A DNA stretch of 15,699 nucleotides from Negativicutes bacterium (GCA_031292035.1 JARLHX010000425.1:1-15699), one strand, 5' to 3'; positions 7,990-15,427 are shown, numbered from the stretch's first letter. Notes: generated from the sequence alone by a model not told the origin. Translations and numbers: made by a program.

Positions 7990-8018
7990 AATATAGACCG
8001 TTGTATGTACTGGTTAAA
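7990..8018 (-). promoter_or_regulatory. Possible sigma-A promoter for the CoA-transferase gene
   Basis: On the minus strand TTTAAC (8018-8013) and TATATT (7995-7990) are separated by 17 bases and lie about 65 bp upstream of the CoA-transferase start, in the largest gap (233 bp) inside the block. The -10 box is good, the -35 box poor. This is a pattern match only. Confidence 0.3.
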
Positions 8019-8028
8019 TAAATTCTCG

Positions 8029-8038
8029 AAAAAAAAAA
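8029..8038 (-). terminator. T10 tract, possible weak terminator after the EFR1-type gene
   Basis: Ten consecutive A on the plus strand form a T10 run on the transcribed minus strand, about 120 bp after the stop of the flavodoxin/ferredoxin gene. The sequence just before it folds only weakly (AGC...GCT), so terminator function is uncertain. Confidence 0.25.
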
Positions 8039-8146
8039 TTAAGCCCTTCGCATAAATAGCTCAAAATCAGCACTGTATTTTCCCATATATCTACTATCCT
8101 TCTTTGGACAATATCTCGCTATCAGGTAATATGCCATCCGCTCCAT
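8039..8146 (-). CDS. Possible 35-residue small ORF after the EFR1-type gene
   Basis: An ATG at 8144-8146 (or the internal ATG at 8135-8137) opens a 35-codon frame ending in TAA directly in front of a run of ten T. The peptide is rich in Tyr, Arg and Met and contains RYCPKKDSRYMGKYS. It begins 14 bp after the stop of the preceding gene, so it could be translated by coupling, but the ribosome binding site is poor (GGAG only three bases from the inner ATG). I do not recognise it. It may be chance, a regulatory peptide or the remnant of a gene. Confidence 0.2.
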   Translation of the reverse strand: MERMAYYLIARYCPKKDSRYMGKYSADFELFMRRA

Positions 8147-8159
8147 AAATCAGACTAGC

Positions 8160-8948
8160 TCAACTGTTCAAAAGATCAGTCCGAAATAATTCTTGCACTT
8201 TTATAGTCGGGTGGTGGTAGCGGTCTTTATTTATAGAATCCTGTTTATACTCAATCGCCTCGTTAGGACACCAATGAATACAAGCCAGGCAAAATTCACA
8301 TTGCTGTTGCCATTCTGGCTTATTGTCGATTATTTTGATATTATTCGCCGGACACAGTTTGGAGCAAGTTCCACAGCCATTACATTTTTGATCTGTCCAA
8401 AAATCTTTATCCATATGGTTCGGAGTAAAAAGATGATACCGTTCTTCTTCCTCGGAACGATTGGCAATAACATCCTCAATAGAAATTCGGGATCTGTTTT
8501 TTATTTGGTGAGCAATTTTTAATGTTGCATCTTTTTGGGTACATATTCGATTAATGAAATCTTGTTTCGGATGGGGATAGTACATAAACCACATATTACC
8601 CGGCATGGCCACTCCAAAGACCGCCGATAATTTTGCACCATTGCCAGAAAGAATATTATTTAATTGAATAAATGATAAAGCTGCATAACTACCATAGTTT
8701 GCAACTGCAAAAATATATTTGTCCCTATCAATCGAAAGATTCTCGACGAATTTTTTTACCATATGTGGCAATCCGCGGAAGTATACAGGAAAAACAAAGC
8801 CGACCTGATCCGACTCACCAACATTATGAACATCCAGATTTGTTTTGCAAATCCGGATCAGTTTGGCATCTGTCAATTCATTTTGTAAGTCTTTAGCTAT
8901 TTTCAAAGAATTGCCTGTTCCGGTAAAGTAGTAAATCACTGTACTCAT
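8160..8948 (-). CDS. EFR1-type flavodoxin-like/ferredoxin fusion protein (2[4Fe-4S])
   Basis: This 262-residue soluble redox protein has an N-terminal flavodoxin-like half with the FMN-phosphate loop FTGTGNS at 8-14 and a C-terminal bacterial-ferredoxin module. The two cluster motifs are Cys189-x2-Cys192-x2-Cys195-x3-Cys199-Pro and Cys217-x2-Cys220-x2-Cys223-x3-Cys227-Pro. Family members (EFR1) are common in anaerobes and have no settled role; one-electron shuttling between ferredoxin and flavin is plausible. GGGGGATTAAA precedes the ATG at 8946-8948. It lies between the second carboxyltransferase and the CoA-transferase, neither of which needs electrons, so either an unseen redox step belongs to the pathway or the protein helps reactivate corrinoid. 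Both ideas are inference. Confidence 0.88.
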   Translation of the reverse strand: MSTVIYYFTGTGNSLKIAKDLQNELTDAKLIRICKTNLDVHNVGESDQVGFVFPVYFRGLPHMVKKFVENLSIDRDKYIFAVANYGSYAALSFIQLNNILSGNGAKLSAVFGVAMPGNMWFMYYPHPKQDFINRICTQKDATLKIAHQIKNRSRISIEDVIANRSEEEERYHLFTPNHMDKDFWTDQKCNGCGTCSKLCPANNIKIIDNKPEWQQQCEFCLACIHWCPNEAIEYKQDSINKDRYHHPTIKVQELFRTDLLNS

Positions 8949-8961
8949 TTTAATCCCCCCT

Positions 8962-8971
8962 GGGTTAACCC
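8962..8971. other. Short perfect palindrome GGGTTAACCC upstream of the EFR1-type gene
   Basis: A ten-base perfect palindrome lies 14 bp upstream of the start codon, overlapping the approach to the ribosome binding site. It could be an operator half or chance. Confidence 0.25.
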
Positions 8972-9008
8972 CGCTTTAGATAAACTTTGCCGATAGTCTC
9001 ACGCTCAA

Positions 9009-10532
9009 CTAAAGAGGAATGTTGCCGTGCCTTTTTGCGGGACGGGATTCTCGTTTACTAAGCAGCATATTGAGCGCTGCAATAATGTGTGGACGTGTTT
9101 GGGAAGGCTCAATAACTTGGTCGATTACGCCGCGTTCTGCCGCCTTGTAGGGGGTAGCAAAGTCCTCGGCATACTGTTTGGTTTTGGCTTCAAGGTCTGG
9201 ATCACCGCGAAAGATGATACTAGCCGCACCCTCGGGGCCCATCACTGCTATCTCAGCTGTAGGCCACGCCAAAGTATAATCCGCACCGATCTCTCTCGCA
9301 CACATGGCGGCGTAAGAACCGCCATAGGCTTTACGAATAAATAAGGTAACTTTCGGTACGGTTGCTTCTGAATACGCATACAACAACTTGGCGCCATGAC
9401 GGATGATACCGTCATACTCCTGATCAGTCCCAGGTAAAAATCCGGGCACATCAACCAAGTTAACAAGCGGAATATTAAATGCATCGCAGAAGCGGACAAA
9501 GCGCGCAGCTTTATCTGAAGCATTAATATCAAGACACCCAGCCAGCACTGTAGGTTGATTGGCAACTACCCCTACCGTTAGTCCTGCGAAACGAGCAAAA
9601 CCAGTAATGATATTTTTTGCGTAAAAATGCCGCACTTCGTAGAAATCACCATTATCCACAATCATTTTGATAATATCGTTCATGTCGTATGGTTGGTTGG
9701 AGGAATCCGGCAATAAACTATTAAGTCTCTCTTCCAAACGGTCGGGGTTGTCACCAGTGTCCATCAGCGGTGTTTCTTCAAGATTATTACTTGGCAGAAA
9801 ACTTATGAGGTGGCGTATTTGGCGAAGACAGTCATCGTCATTTTCAGCAATAAAGCTGGCCACCCCGGAGACAGCATTGTGCGTCATTGCACCGCCCAAT
9901 TGCTCAGCGGTCACCGCTTCCGCCGTAATTGCTTTTATAACTTGAGGGCCAGTAATAAACATTTGACTTGTATTATTTACCATATAAGTGAAGTCCGTTA
10001 ACGCCGGAGAATAAACGGCTCCCCCGGCACATGGCCCCATAATGGCTGAAATTTGCGGAATAACGCCTGAAGCCAGCGTATTGCGATAAAAAATTCGGCA
10101 ATAACCACTTAACGCATCTATTGTTTCTTGGATCCGCGCTCCACCGGAATCATTCAGTCCGATAATCGGAGCACCCATTTTGAGTGCATAGTCTTGCACT
10201 TTTATGATCTTAGCCGCATGCATTTCCCCTAGCGAACCACCGAGAACCGTAAAATCCTGGGCAAATACATACACTAACCGTCCTTCTATCGTCCCATAGC
10301 CTGTGATAACCCCGTCCCCCGGAGCCTCGATATTCTCCATATCAAAATCAACACAACGATGTTTGACAAACAGATCAAGTTCAACAAAAGTACCTGCATC
10401 AAGCAATCGCATGATACGTTCACGGGCAGTAAGCTTGCCGGCGGCATGTTGTTTCGCGATGCGTTCTTCTCCACCGCCCAGTATCATCTCGTGCCGCCGC
10501 TTTATCAGCCGCTGAATTTTTTCTTGTACCAT
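9009..10532 (-). CDS. Carboxyltransferase subunit of a biotin-dependent acyl-CoA carboxylase/decarboxylase, complete second copy (CT-2)
   Basis: This complete 507-residue carboxyltransferase of the MmdA/PccB family transfers CO2 between a 2-methyl-malonyl-type thioester and carboxybiotin. The two crotonase-like halves each show their oxyanion-hole glycines: NDSGGARIQ (127-135) and RKAYGGSYAAM (400-410). MGPCAGGAVYSPALTDF and EIAVMGPEGAASIIFR are further family landmarks. ATG 10532-10530 is chosen because it aligns with the start of the paralogue at 306. The frame could begin at GTG 10550, and the local ribosome binding site (AGGA close to the ATG) is weak. It starts 72 bp after the second mutase. 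No biotin carrier, biotin carboxylase or membrane decarboxylase subunit is next to it, so it must borrow partners from elsewhere or from the first system. Confidence 0.95.
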   Translation of the reverse strand: MVQEKIQRLIKRRHEMILGGGEERIAKQHAAGKLTARERIMRLLDAGTFVELDLFVKHRCVDFDMENIEAPGDGVITGYGTIEGRLVYVFAQDFTVLGGSLGEMHAAKIIKVQDYALKMGAPIIGLNDSGGARIQETIDALSGYCRIFYRNTLASGVIPQISAIMGPCAGGAVYSPALTDFTYMVNNTSQMFITGPQVIKAITAEAVTAEQLGGAMTHNAVSGVASFIAENDDDCLRQIRHLISFLPSNNLEETPLMDTGDNPDRLEERLNSLLPDSSNQPYDMNDIIKMIVDNGDFYEVRHFYAKNIITGFARFAGLTVGVVANQPTVLAGCLDINASDKAARFVRFCDAFNIPLVNLVDVPGFLPGTDQEYDGIIRHGAKLLYAYSEATVPKVTLFIRKAYGGSYAAMCAREIGADYTLAWPTAEIAVMGPEGAASIIFRGDPDLEAKTKQYAEDFATPYKAAERGVIDQVIEPSQTRPHIIAALNMLLSKRESRPAKRHGNIPL

Positions 10533-10604
10533 ATTCCTGAAGCACCCCACTACTTGTCCAATTACTTTATTGAGCTGAGCCTGCCATCAGACTCAACTAG
10601 CGAG

Positions 10605-12260
10605 TTATATCTTTGTATCGCCTTTATATTCACCAAATACATTTCTAAGTACGTCACAGATTTCTCCAAGCGTCGCGTAAACTTCTACAGTCGAAATTAT
10701 ATAAGGCATAATGTTAATGGTATTTCTCGCCGCCTTTTCAAGCGCGGCGAGTGCGCTGGCTACTCGACTATTATCGCGCTTTTCCTTCAACTGACGAATT
10801 TTACCCACTTGCTTAATTCCCACGGCTGGGTCAACTACCATAAATTGCCCATTTTGCCGTTCCTCAGAAATATACTTGTTGACGCCAATTCTAATACGGG
10901 TATTAGCCTCAATTTCTTTTTGATAACGGTACGCGCTATCCGCCATTTCCCGCTGCAGGTAACCATTTTTGATCGCCTCGAGTACCCCACCCATTTCATC
11001 AATTTTCTTAATATAGTCCATTGCTTCTGTTTCAATGCCGTCGGTCAACGTTTCAATGCAATACGATCCGGCAAACGGATCAACGGTATCCGTTATACCG
11101 CTTTCGAAAGCCAGTAGTTGCTGAGTGCGAAGAGCCAAACGAACTGATTCATCGGTCGGCAATGCGATAGCTTCATCTTTAGTACAGGTATTGAACGACT
11201 GCACTCCGCCTAATATCGCCGCCATTGTCTGCCATGTTGTCCGGACGATATTATTATCAATCTGCTGGGAAGTTAAAACACTGCCGGAACTGTGAGCGTG
11301 AACACGCCACAACTGACCCTTTGGGTTCGTAATAGCAAATCTTTCCTTCATAATCCGTGCCCACAAGCGGCGTGCAGCCCGAAATTTTGCTATCTCTTCC
11401 AAGAAATTCAGATCAGAGGAATAAACCCATGATATATTTGGAGCAAACGATTCTACTTCAAGTCCGACTTTTTGCGCAGCTTCAATATAGGCAATAGCAT
11501 TGGCAAACGAGAAGGCGATCTCCTGCGCTGCTGTTGTTCCAAATTCACGGATGTGATAACCGCCCACGCTAATCATATTCCACTTAGGCATCTTTCGGGT
11601 GCAATAGTCAAAGATATCGGTGACAAGCCGCATGGACTGCTCAGGTGGGAAGATGTATGTTCCCCGGGCAATATACTCCTTGAGGATATCGTTTTGAATC
11701 GTGCCTTGGAGCTGATGAGGCTGCACTCCTTGCTTTTCGGCAACAACAATGTACATTGCCAGCAATACGGCTGCAGGGGCGTTGATGGTCATGGATGTAC
11801 TTACTTTATCAAGCGGAATGCCTGTAAACAAAATCTCCATGTCGTCAAGAGAATCAATTGCAACACCTACTTTGCCAACTTCTCCTTCGGCCAGAGGATT
11901 ATCACTGTCATAACCGATCTGAGTTGGTAAGTCAAACGCCACTGATAATCCGGTTTGTCCATTAGCTAGCAAGTACTTATATCGTTCATTGGATTCCTCG
12001 GCGGTAGCAAAACCCGCATATTGCCGCATTGTCCATAATCTAGCCCGGTACATAGTTGACTGGACACCGCGAGTAAACGGATATTCACCGGGAAAGCCGA
12101 GATCGCCCAGATAATTATTATCCTGAATATCCAAAGGAGTATATAATCTCTTCAGCCTAAGGTTTTTCCGTTCAGGGAATTTTTCCAAACGTTTCGTTGT
12201 TTTCTCTTCCCATTGCTCAAAGCCCAGCTTTATTGCCGTATATTTGTCTCTACCAATCAC
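10605..12260 (-). CDS. Methylmalonyl-CoA mutase-family large subunit B (second copy, no adjacent B12 subunit)
   Basis: This 551-residue paralogue of subunit A aligns with it end to end without large gaps and with long identical blocks, for example [17 protein letters not shown]. Tyr81 (RQY), Gln189 and Arg199 (IAR) keep the methylmalonyl-CoA-type pattern, arguing against isobutyryl- or 2-hydroxyisobutyryl-CoA mutase. One deviation is that the catalytic loop YHxxEAG reads YHIREFG, with Phe240 where subunit A and other family members have Ala. The start is GTG 12260-12258 after an in-frame TAA, with no clear ribosome binding site; a slightly later start is possible. No cobalamin-binding domain lies beside it, so it would need the small subunit at 1800-2192 or one encoded elsewhere. 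It is more AT-rich than copy A. Confidence 0.94.
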   Translation of the reverse strand: MIGRDKYTAIKLGFEQWEEKTTKRLEKFPERKNLRLKRLYTPLDIQDNNYLGDLGFPGEYPFTRGVQSTMYRARLWTMRQYAGFATAEESNERYKYLLANGQTGLSVAFDLPTQIGYDSDNPLAEGEVGKVGVAIDSLDDMEILFTGIPLDKVSTSMTINAPAAVLLAMYIVVAEKQGVQPHQLQGTIQNDILKEYIARGTYIFPPEQSMRLVTDIFDYCTRKMPKWNMISVGGYHIREFGTTAAQEIAFSFANAIAYIEAAQKVGLEVESFAPNISWVYSSDLNFLEEIAKFRAARRLWARIMKERFAITNPKGQLWRVHAHSSGSVLTSQQIDNNIVRTTWQTMAAILGGVQSFNTCTKDEAIALPTDESVRLALRTQQLLAFESGITDTVDPFAGSYCIETLTDGIETEAMDYIKKIDEMGGVLEAIKNGYLQREMADSAYRYQKEIEANTRIRIGVNKYISEERQNGQFMVVDPAVGIKQVGKIRQLKEKRDNSRVASALAALEKAARNTINIMPYIISTVEVYATLGEICDVLRNVFGEYKGDTKI

Positions 12261-12351
12261 CGCTTATCGCCACTCTTTCATTGCAGATTTACCTACTGCA
12301 CGGGGAAAGACTTGTTAACTTGTTTTGCGGTCCAGCCAAGTTTAAACTATA

Positions 12352-12380
12352 AGGCCACGCAGTCTGGTGACGCGTGGCCT
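12352..12380 (-). terminator. Hairpin between the EthD-like gene and mutase B, probable terminator
   Basis: AGGCCACGC (12352-12360) pairs perfectly with GCGTGGCCT (12372-12380) around an 11-base loop. On the minus strand it begins 36 bp past the EthD-like stop and is followed by TATAGTTTAAAC, a loose T-rich stretch. This suggests termination or attenuation before the mutase/carboxyltransferase pair. Confidence 0.5.
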
Positions 12381-12416
12381 CCATCACGCATAAATAATCA
12401 CTAAGAATTTTAGGAT

Positions 12417-12821
12417 CTATTTTTGGCTGAAAATTTCCGAGATTTTCAGCACTTCATTAACCGTCTTGCCTTTTATTTCTGTTGATGTTACATACTTCGT
12501 AATCGGGGTCATGGTAATATCAATATAATTTTTATCAAATGATTCGCTAAACACAGTCCTCCCATCTTTCATACGCGCACTTACATCAGCCATAACACTT
12601 GCAAGATCGTCTGTCTCAATTTCCCATATCATCAAATAACGATGGGGAAGGTGCCCCTCCAATTGGTCATCAGATACCTTATAAAACTGGCATCCTACAA
12701 AACCCGGGATTCTCAAAAGATCATGGACATGCTGCCCTGCATACCAATCGAGGTATTCTTCCTCCATCCCAATGGTTGCATTACTGAAAACCATCATAAA
12801 ATGTTTCTGCTTCTCACCCAT
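12417..12821 (-). CDS. EthD-like small protein (dimeric alpha/beta-barrel fold), function unknown
   Basis: This 134-residue cytosolic protein has the stress-response/EthD-like ferredoxin fold. The start HFMMVFSNATIGMEEEYLDWY (residues 7-27) leads into the helix EEYLDWYAGQHVHDLLRIPG, and the GFVGCQFYKV strand is typical of this group. These small proteins bind or turn over hydrophobic or acidic ligands, or act as lyases, but most have no assigned reaction. AGGAGGTAAAAAA precedes ATG 12821-12819, a very good ribosome binding site. It lies 105 bp after the fatty acid permease and upstream of the second mutase, so it may act on the imported acid or its CoA ester; that is inference. The Trp26, Tyr27, His31 and His33 cluster is a candidate active site. 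Confidence 0.7.
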   Translation of the reverse strand: MGEKQKHFMMVFSNATIGMEEEYLDWYAGQHVHDLLRIPGFVGCQFYKVSDDQLEGHLPHRYLMIWEIETDDLASVMADVSARMKDGRTVFSESFDKNYIDITMTPITKYVTSTEIKGKTVNEVLKISEIFSQK

Positions 12822-12926
12822 TTTTTTACCTCCTAATTATTTTTTATTTCTTCTAGGGCTAGTTTCTTAAAACGAAACATCCCAAAAAACAGGTACAAAT
12901 ATCGGATATTATTAATCCGCCACTTC

Positions 12927-14312
12927 TTATACAGATATAAAGCCCCAAGCCAAAATCCCAGTTCCTACAATCACGCACGCACAGATAAAAGCAATTACGT
13001 TATATCCCATGATATCCCTAATCCCTAACCCTGACATGGCAAGAGCCGGTAAAACCCACATGGGTTGAATAATATCTTGCACCCCATTTCCTAATGCAAC
13101 GCTCATGGAAACAGCAGCCACGTTGGCTCCCATTGTCTTGGCAGCTTCAATCATGAATGGCCCCTGTACCACCCAATGCCCACCACCTGAGGGGACAAAG
13201 ATATTAATAAACATTGAAGATACCCATCCCCAAAAAGGCAGCGTTTGAGGAGTAGAGATTGCTACAAACCATCCCGCAATAGTCGTGACAAGCCCGGATC
13301 CGGTCATCATCCCCATAATCCCAGCGTAAAATGGAAACTGTATTGCCATAGACCCAATTCCCTTTCCTGCCGCCTGAACTGCATTTATGAAATTACGCGT
13401 TGTTCCATGGAAAATAATCGCGAGGAAAAGAAAAATAAAATTGATTATATTAATGTCGAAAGTACCTTTTTTAACAAAAAAGTAATATACTATAAAAACA
13501 ATTCCCATTGCCCCCGCAATCATGATAAAAATAGGGTTCGATTCTGCTCGCTCGGCTGGGGTAGCATCCGTTTTTGATTTTTGTTCAGCGGCCCCTTCGA
13601 TTATTTCTGGTTTGTAAATAAAAATCGTCCCTTGAGGTTTAATCATGCTGTTCACAAGAGGAATTACAACTAGCATAGCAATTGCCATCATTATATTGAT
13701 CGGATGAAATAGTGTTTGGCTAATGGGGATAATCCCCATCTGCTTTTCCAAAAAGTGCCCACTTGTTGCAATTAACAGCGGAGCTGAAGATGATATTCCA
13801 AACGCATAAAACCCGAATCCGGTATATGATGATGCAATTATGAGAGGATAATGAACACCAGGAACCCGCTCGGCTAATTTCTTAGCGAGAAGCGTTCCTG
13901 CTATGAGCCCAAACCCCCAATTGAGATAACTCATTGCTCCCCCAAAGAAAGTAGCTAACGCAATCGCACCTTTTGGTGTTTTAGGAATATCCGCAAACCA
14001 ATCCATGAACCGTTGAATTATAGGCGCCTGTGCTAAAACCGAACCGCCAATCATTACCAAGATCATTTGCATCGCAAATGTTAACAGGCCCCAAAAGCCC
14101 TGACCCCAATATGCAATCATATCCAAAGGGGTTTTATTTTGTAAAACAATCCCGAAAAGGCCGGTAATTATCGTCAGTATTACCGCAAATAAAAATGGAT
14201 CTGGTAAGTACTTCTTTATAAGTTCACTAAAGACATCACTTATTACTGATATTACCTTTGTAGTAAAACCAGTGTGCACCTTTTCCTCCCGATCTACTTG
14301 CAATTGTTGCAT
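12927..14312 (-). CDS. atoE: Short-chain fatty acid permease (AtoE family)
   Basis: This 461-residue polytopic membrane transporter of the AtoE (short-chain fatty acid uptake) family would import butyrate-, acetoacetate- or propionate-like acids. Hydrophobic helices are evident at about 39-57, 72-95, 115-142, 155-185, 204-222, 260-280, 288-302, 322-350, 360-375 and 433-458. The family hallmark VPSGGGHWVVQGP is at 373-385, in a re-entrant region, followed by SVALGNGVQDIIQPMW. The start is placed at ATG 14312-14310 because GGAG (14324-14321) sits eight bases before it; an ATG six codons upstream overlaps that site. It is the first intact gene of the low-GC block, preceded by about 450 bp without a gene, so the transcript probably begins just upstream. 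Confidence 0.92.
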   Translation of the reverse strand: MQQLQVDREEKVHTGFTTKVISVISDVFSELIKKYLPDPFLFAVILTIITGLFGIVLQNKTPLDMIAYWGQGFWGLLTFAMQMILVMIGGSVLAQAPIIQRFMDWFADIPKTPKGAIALATFFGGAMSYLNWGFGLIAGTLLAKKLAERVPGVHYPLIIASSYTGFGFYAFGISSSAPLLIATSGHFLEKQMGIIPISQTLFHPINIMMAIAMLVVIPLVNSMIKPQGTIFIYKPEIIEGAAEQKSKTDATPAERAESNPIFIMIAGAMGIVFIVYYFFVKKGTFDINIINFIFLFLAIIFHGTTRNFINAVQAAGKGIGSMAIQFPFYAGIMGMMTGSGLVTTIAGWFVAISTPQTLPFWGWVSSMFINIFVPSGGGHWVVQGPFMIEAAKTMGANVAAVSMSVALGNGVQDIIQPMWVLPALAMSGLGIRDIMGYNVIAFICACVIVGTGILAWGFISV

Positions 14313-14330
14313 TTTAGTATCTCCTATCAT

Positions 14331-14764
14331 TTTGATTCGACTCTAATCTCTCTACGCTCTACTCTACCTTGGCTGGATTACTTTTAGATACTGTCTGCAA
14401 ACTGTCTTTTCTTCACTCAATAACCACCCACCCACAAAAAATTTTATTTATTTTAACTATAGAGAATATTCTTTTTTCTAAAATGACGAACCTTCGCTAA
14501 AAGCTATAATATTCGACTTAATTTTTAGTAAGAATCTACGAATTAACCTCGCAATAAAAGATATAGAGCCTCTTCCGCCTTTAAATGCTGCTTATTATGA
14601 GATTCAACCCAATTTTTATAAAGATTTAAGGTTGATATACTCGTAATATTTTCCAACGATGGACATGTTCAAGCTACAAAATTCTCTATTCTTAGGCATT
14701 CAGCGATCATTATTTTAGAAGGTTTGAGAGGGTTTGAGAGACGATATAAAGACGGTTTATTTTG
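14331..14764. other. AT-rich gene-free spacer upstream of the permease
   Basis: No credible gene is visible on either strand; stops are dense in every frame. It contains AT-rich stretches (for example the palindrome AGAATATTCT at 14462-14471) and a 10-bp exact tandem repeat at 14721-14740. It presumably holds the promoter for the permease gene, but I see no convincing -35/-10 pair or sigma-54 element, and no B12-riboswitch signature. Confidence 0.5.
14721..14740. repeat. Exact 10-bp tandem duplication
   Basis: GGTTTGAGAG occurs twice in direct succession. It lies at the edge where base composition changes from AT-rich to GC-rich. Confidence 0.8.
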
Positions 14765-15207
14765 CTATCTAAAGACAGAAACAGCGGCTCTTGCCGCTGT
14801 TTCTCTGTCCTTTCCGGCTAATTCAACATCCGGCCGGTGGCCGTGCCACATGTGCTTGCTCTTGGTCATCCAGCACTGGACGTCGTTCAGCGTCTCATCG
14901 AAGCACTGGAAGTGGACAACCGCCCGCTCCTACCAGGAAGCGTCGGATATCCTCGGCCAGCAGGTCGCAGGTGGCGGTGATGAGGTATTAACGCGGGCCT
15001 TCTGCTCGGCTGCCATGTCCTCCGTCTGATCGGCGATGGGATCGCCCAGACAGGCGATATATTTGGCGCTCCCGGGAACCTTCGATGGCATCCGTCCAGA
15101 ATAAGCCTGACCATGCTGCGCCCATTGCCCGCCCAGCCCGCTTCCTCAAAGTCGCCGCCGTCGATCAGTTTATGGACAAGGACGACGATCATTTCCATGT
15201 GGGTCAT
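14765..15207 (-). pseudogene. Decayed manganese-catalase/CotJC-family gene with several frameshifts
   Basis: No single frame codes for a protein, but pieces from all three minus-strand frames, read in order, rebuild a ferritin-like manganese-catalase protein. MTHMEMIVVLVHKLIDGG is followed by AGQWAQHGQAY in the next frame, then FWTDAIEG, then AKYIACLGDPIADQTEDM and AAEQKAR. The next pieces are YLITATCDLLAEDIRRFL and finally ERAVVHFQCFDETLNDVQ with WMTKSKHMWHGHRPDVEL. This follows the family order: the MxHxEM metal-ligand helix, the YI..GDPIAD...DIAAEEKAR helix, and the REREVVHxQRF helix. At least five shifts and an in-frame TAG (14930-14932) are needed. The N-terminal part is missing or lost beyond the repeats at 15220. 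Poor sequence quality is an alternative to true decay. In spore-formers such proteins are spore-coat or oxidative-stress components. Confidence 0.75.
14778..14803 (-). terminator. Hairpin at the end of the catalase-like pseudogene, probable terminator
   Basis: GAAACAGCGGC (14778-14788) pairs perfectly with GCCGCTGTTTC (14793-14803) around a TCTT loop, and the stem can be extended with a two-base bulge (GACA/TGTC). On the minus strand it is followed by TGTCTTTAG, a modest T-rich tail. It falls where the terminator of the decayed minus-strand gene would be, insulating the permease transcript from it. Confidence 0.55.
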
Positions 15208-15219
15208 CCAGCGCTCCCT

Positions 15220-15283
15220 TTCGGCGTTCCATTCGGAGCGCTCCTTTTCATGAAGGGGAGCGAGCTCCCCTTATTCGCTCCAA
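15220..15283. repeat. 64-bp palindromic repeat, copy 1
   Basis: It begins TTCGGCGTT and ends TTATTCGCTCCAA, like copy 2. It contains the self-complementary GGAGCGCTCC and an inner inverted repeat AAGGGGAGC-GA-GCTCCCCTT (15253-15272). It sits exactly where recognisable catalase-like coding sequence stops. Confidence 0.8.
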
Positions 15284-15333
15284 TTGTTGTACTCAAAGCA
15301 GTCAAGGTAGCGCGCCCTTTCAACGTTACCGAA

Positions 15334-15397
15334 TTCGGCGTTACCATTCGGAGCGCTCCTTTTCACGAATAGGAGCGCGCTCCTTTATTCGCTCCAA
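15334..15397. repeat. 64-bp palindromic repeat, copy 2
   Basis: It is a direct repeat of 15220-15283 with scattered differences. The inner stem is preserved in a changed form, AGGAGC-GC-GCTCCT (15370-15383) flanked by AAT/ATT, which looks like compensatory change within a hairpin. Degenerate GCGCTCC/ACGCTCC pieces on both sides hint at further decayed units. Confidence 0.8.
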
Positions 15398-15427
15398 AAC
15401 GCTCCTTTATTTTTCATCCTCCCCGCC

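Noticed and set aside
12261..12416. Cobalamin riboswitch upstream of the B12-dependent mutase B
   Set aside because: The gap is short and holds a simple hairpin; I could not find a B12-box-like conserved core here or in the leaders of the other genes.
14724..15029. Plus-strand 101-codon ORF starting in the tandem repeat
   Set aside because: It runs through the terminator-like hairpin and antisense to the catalase-like pseudogene; it has no recognisable features.
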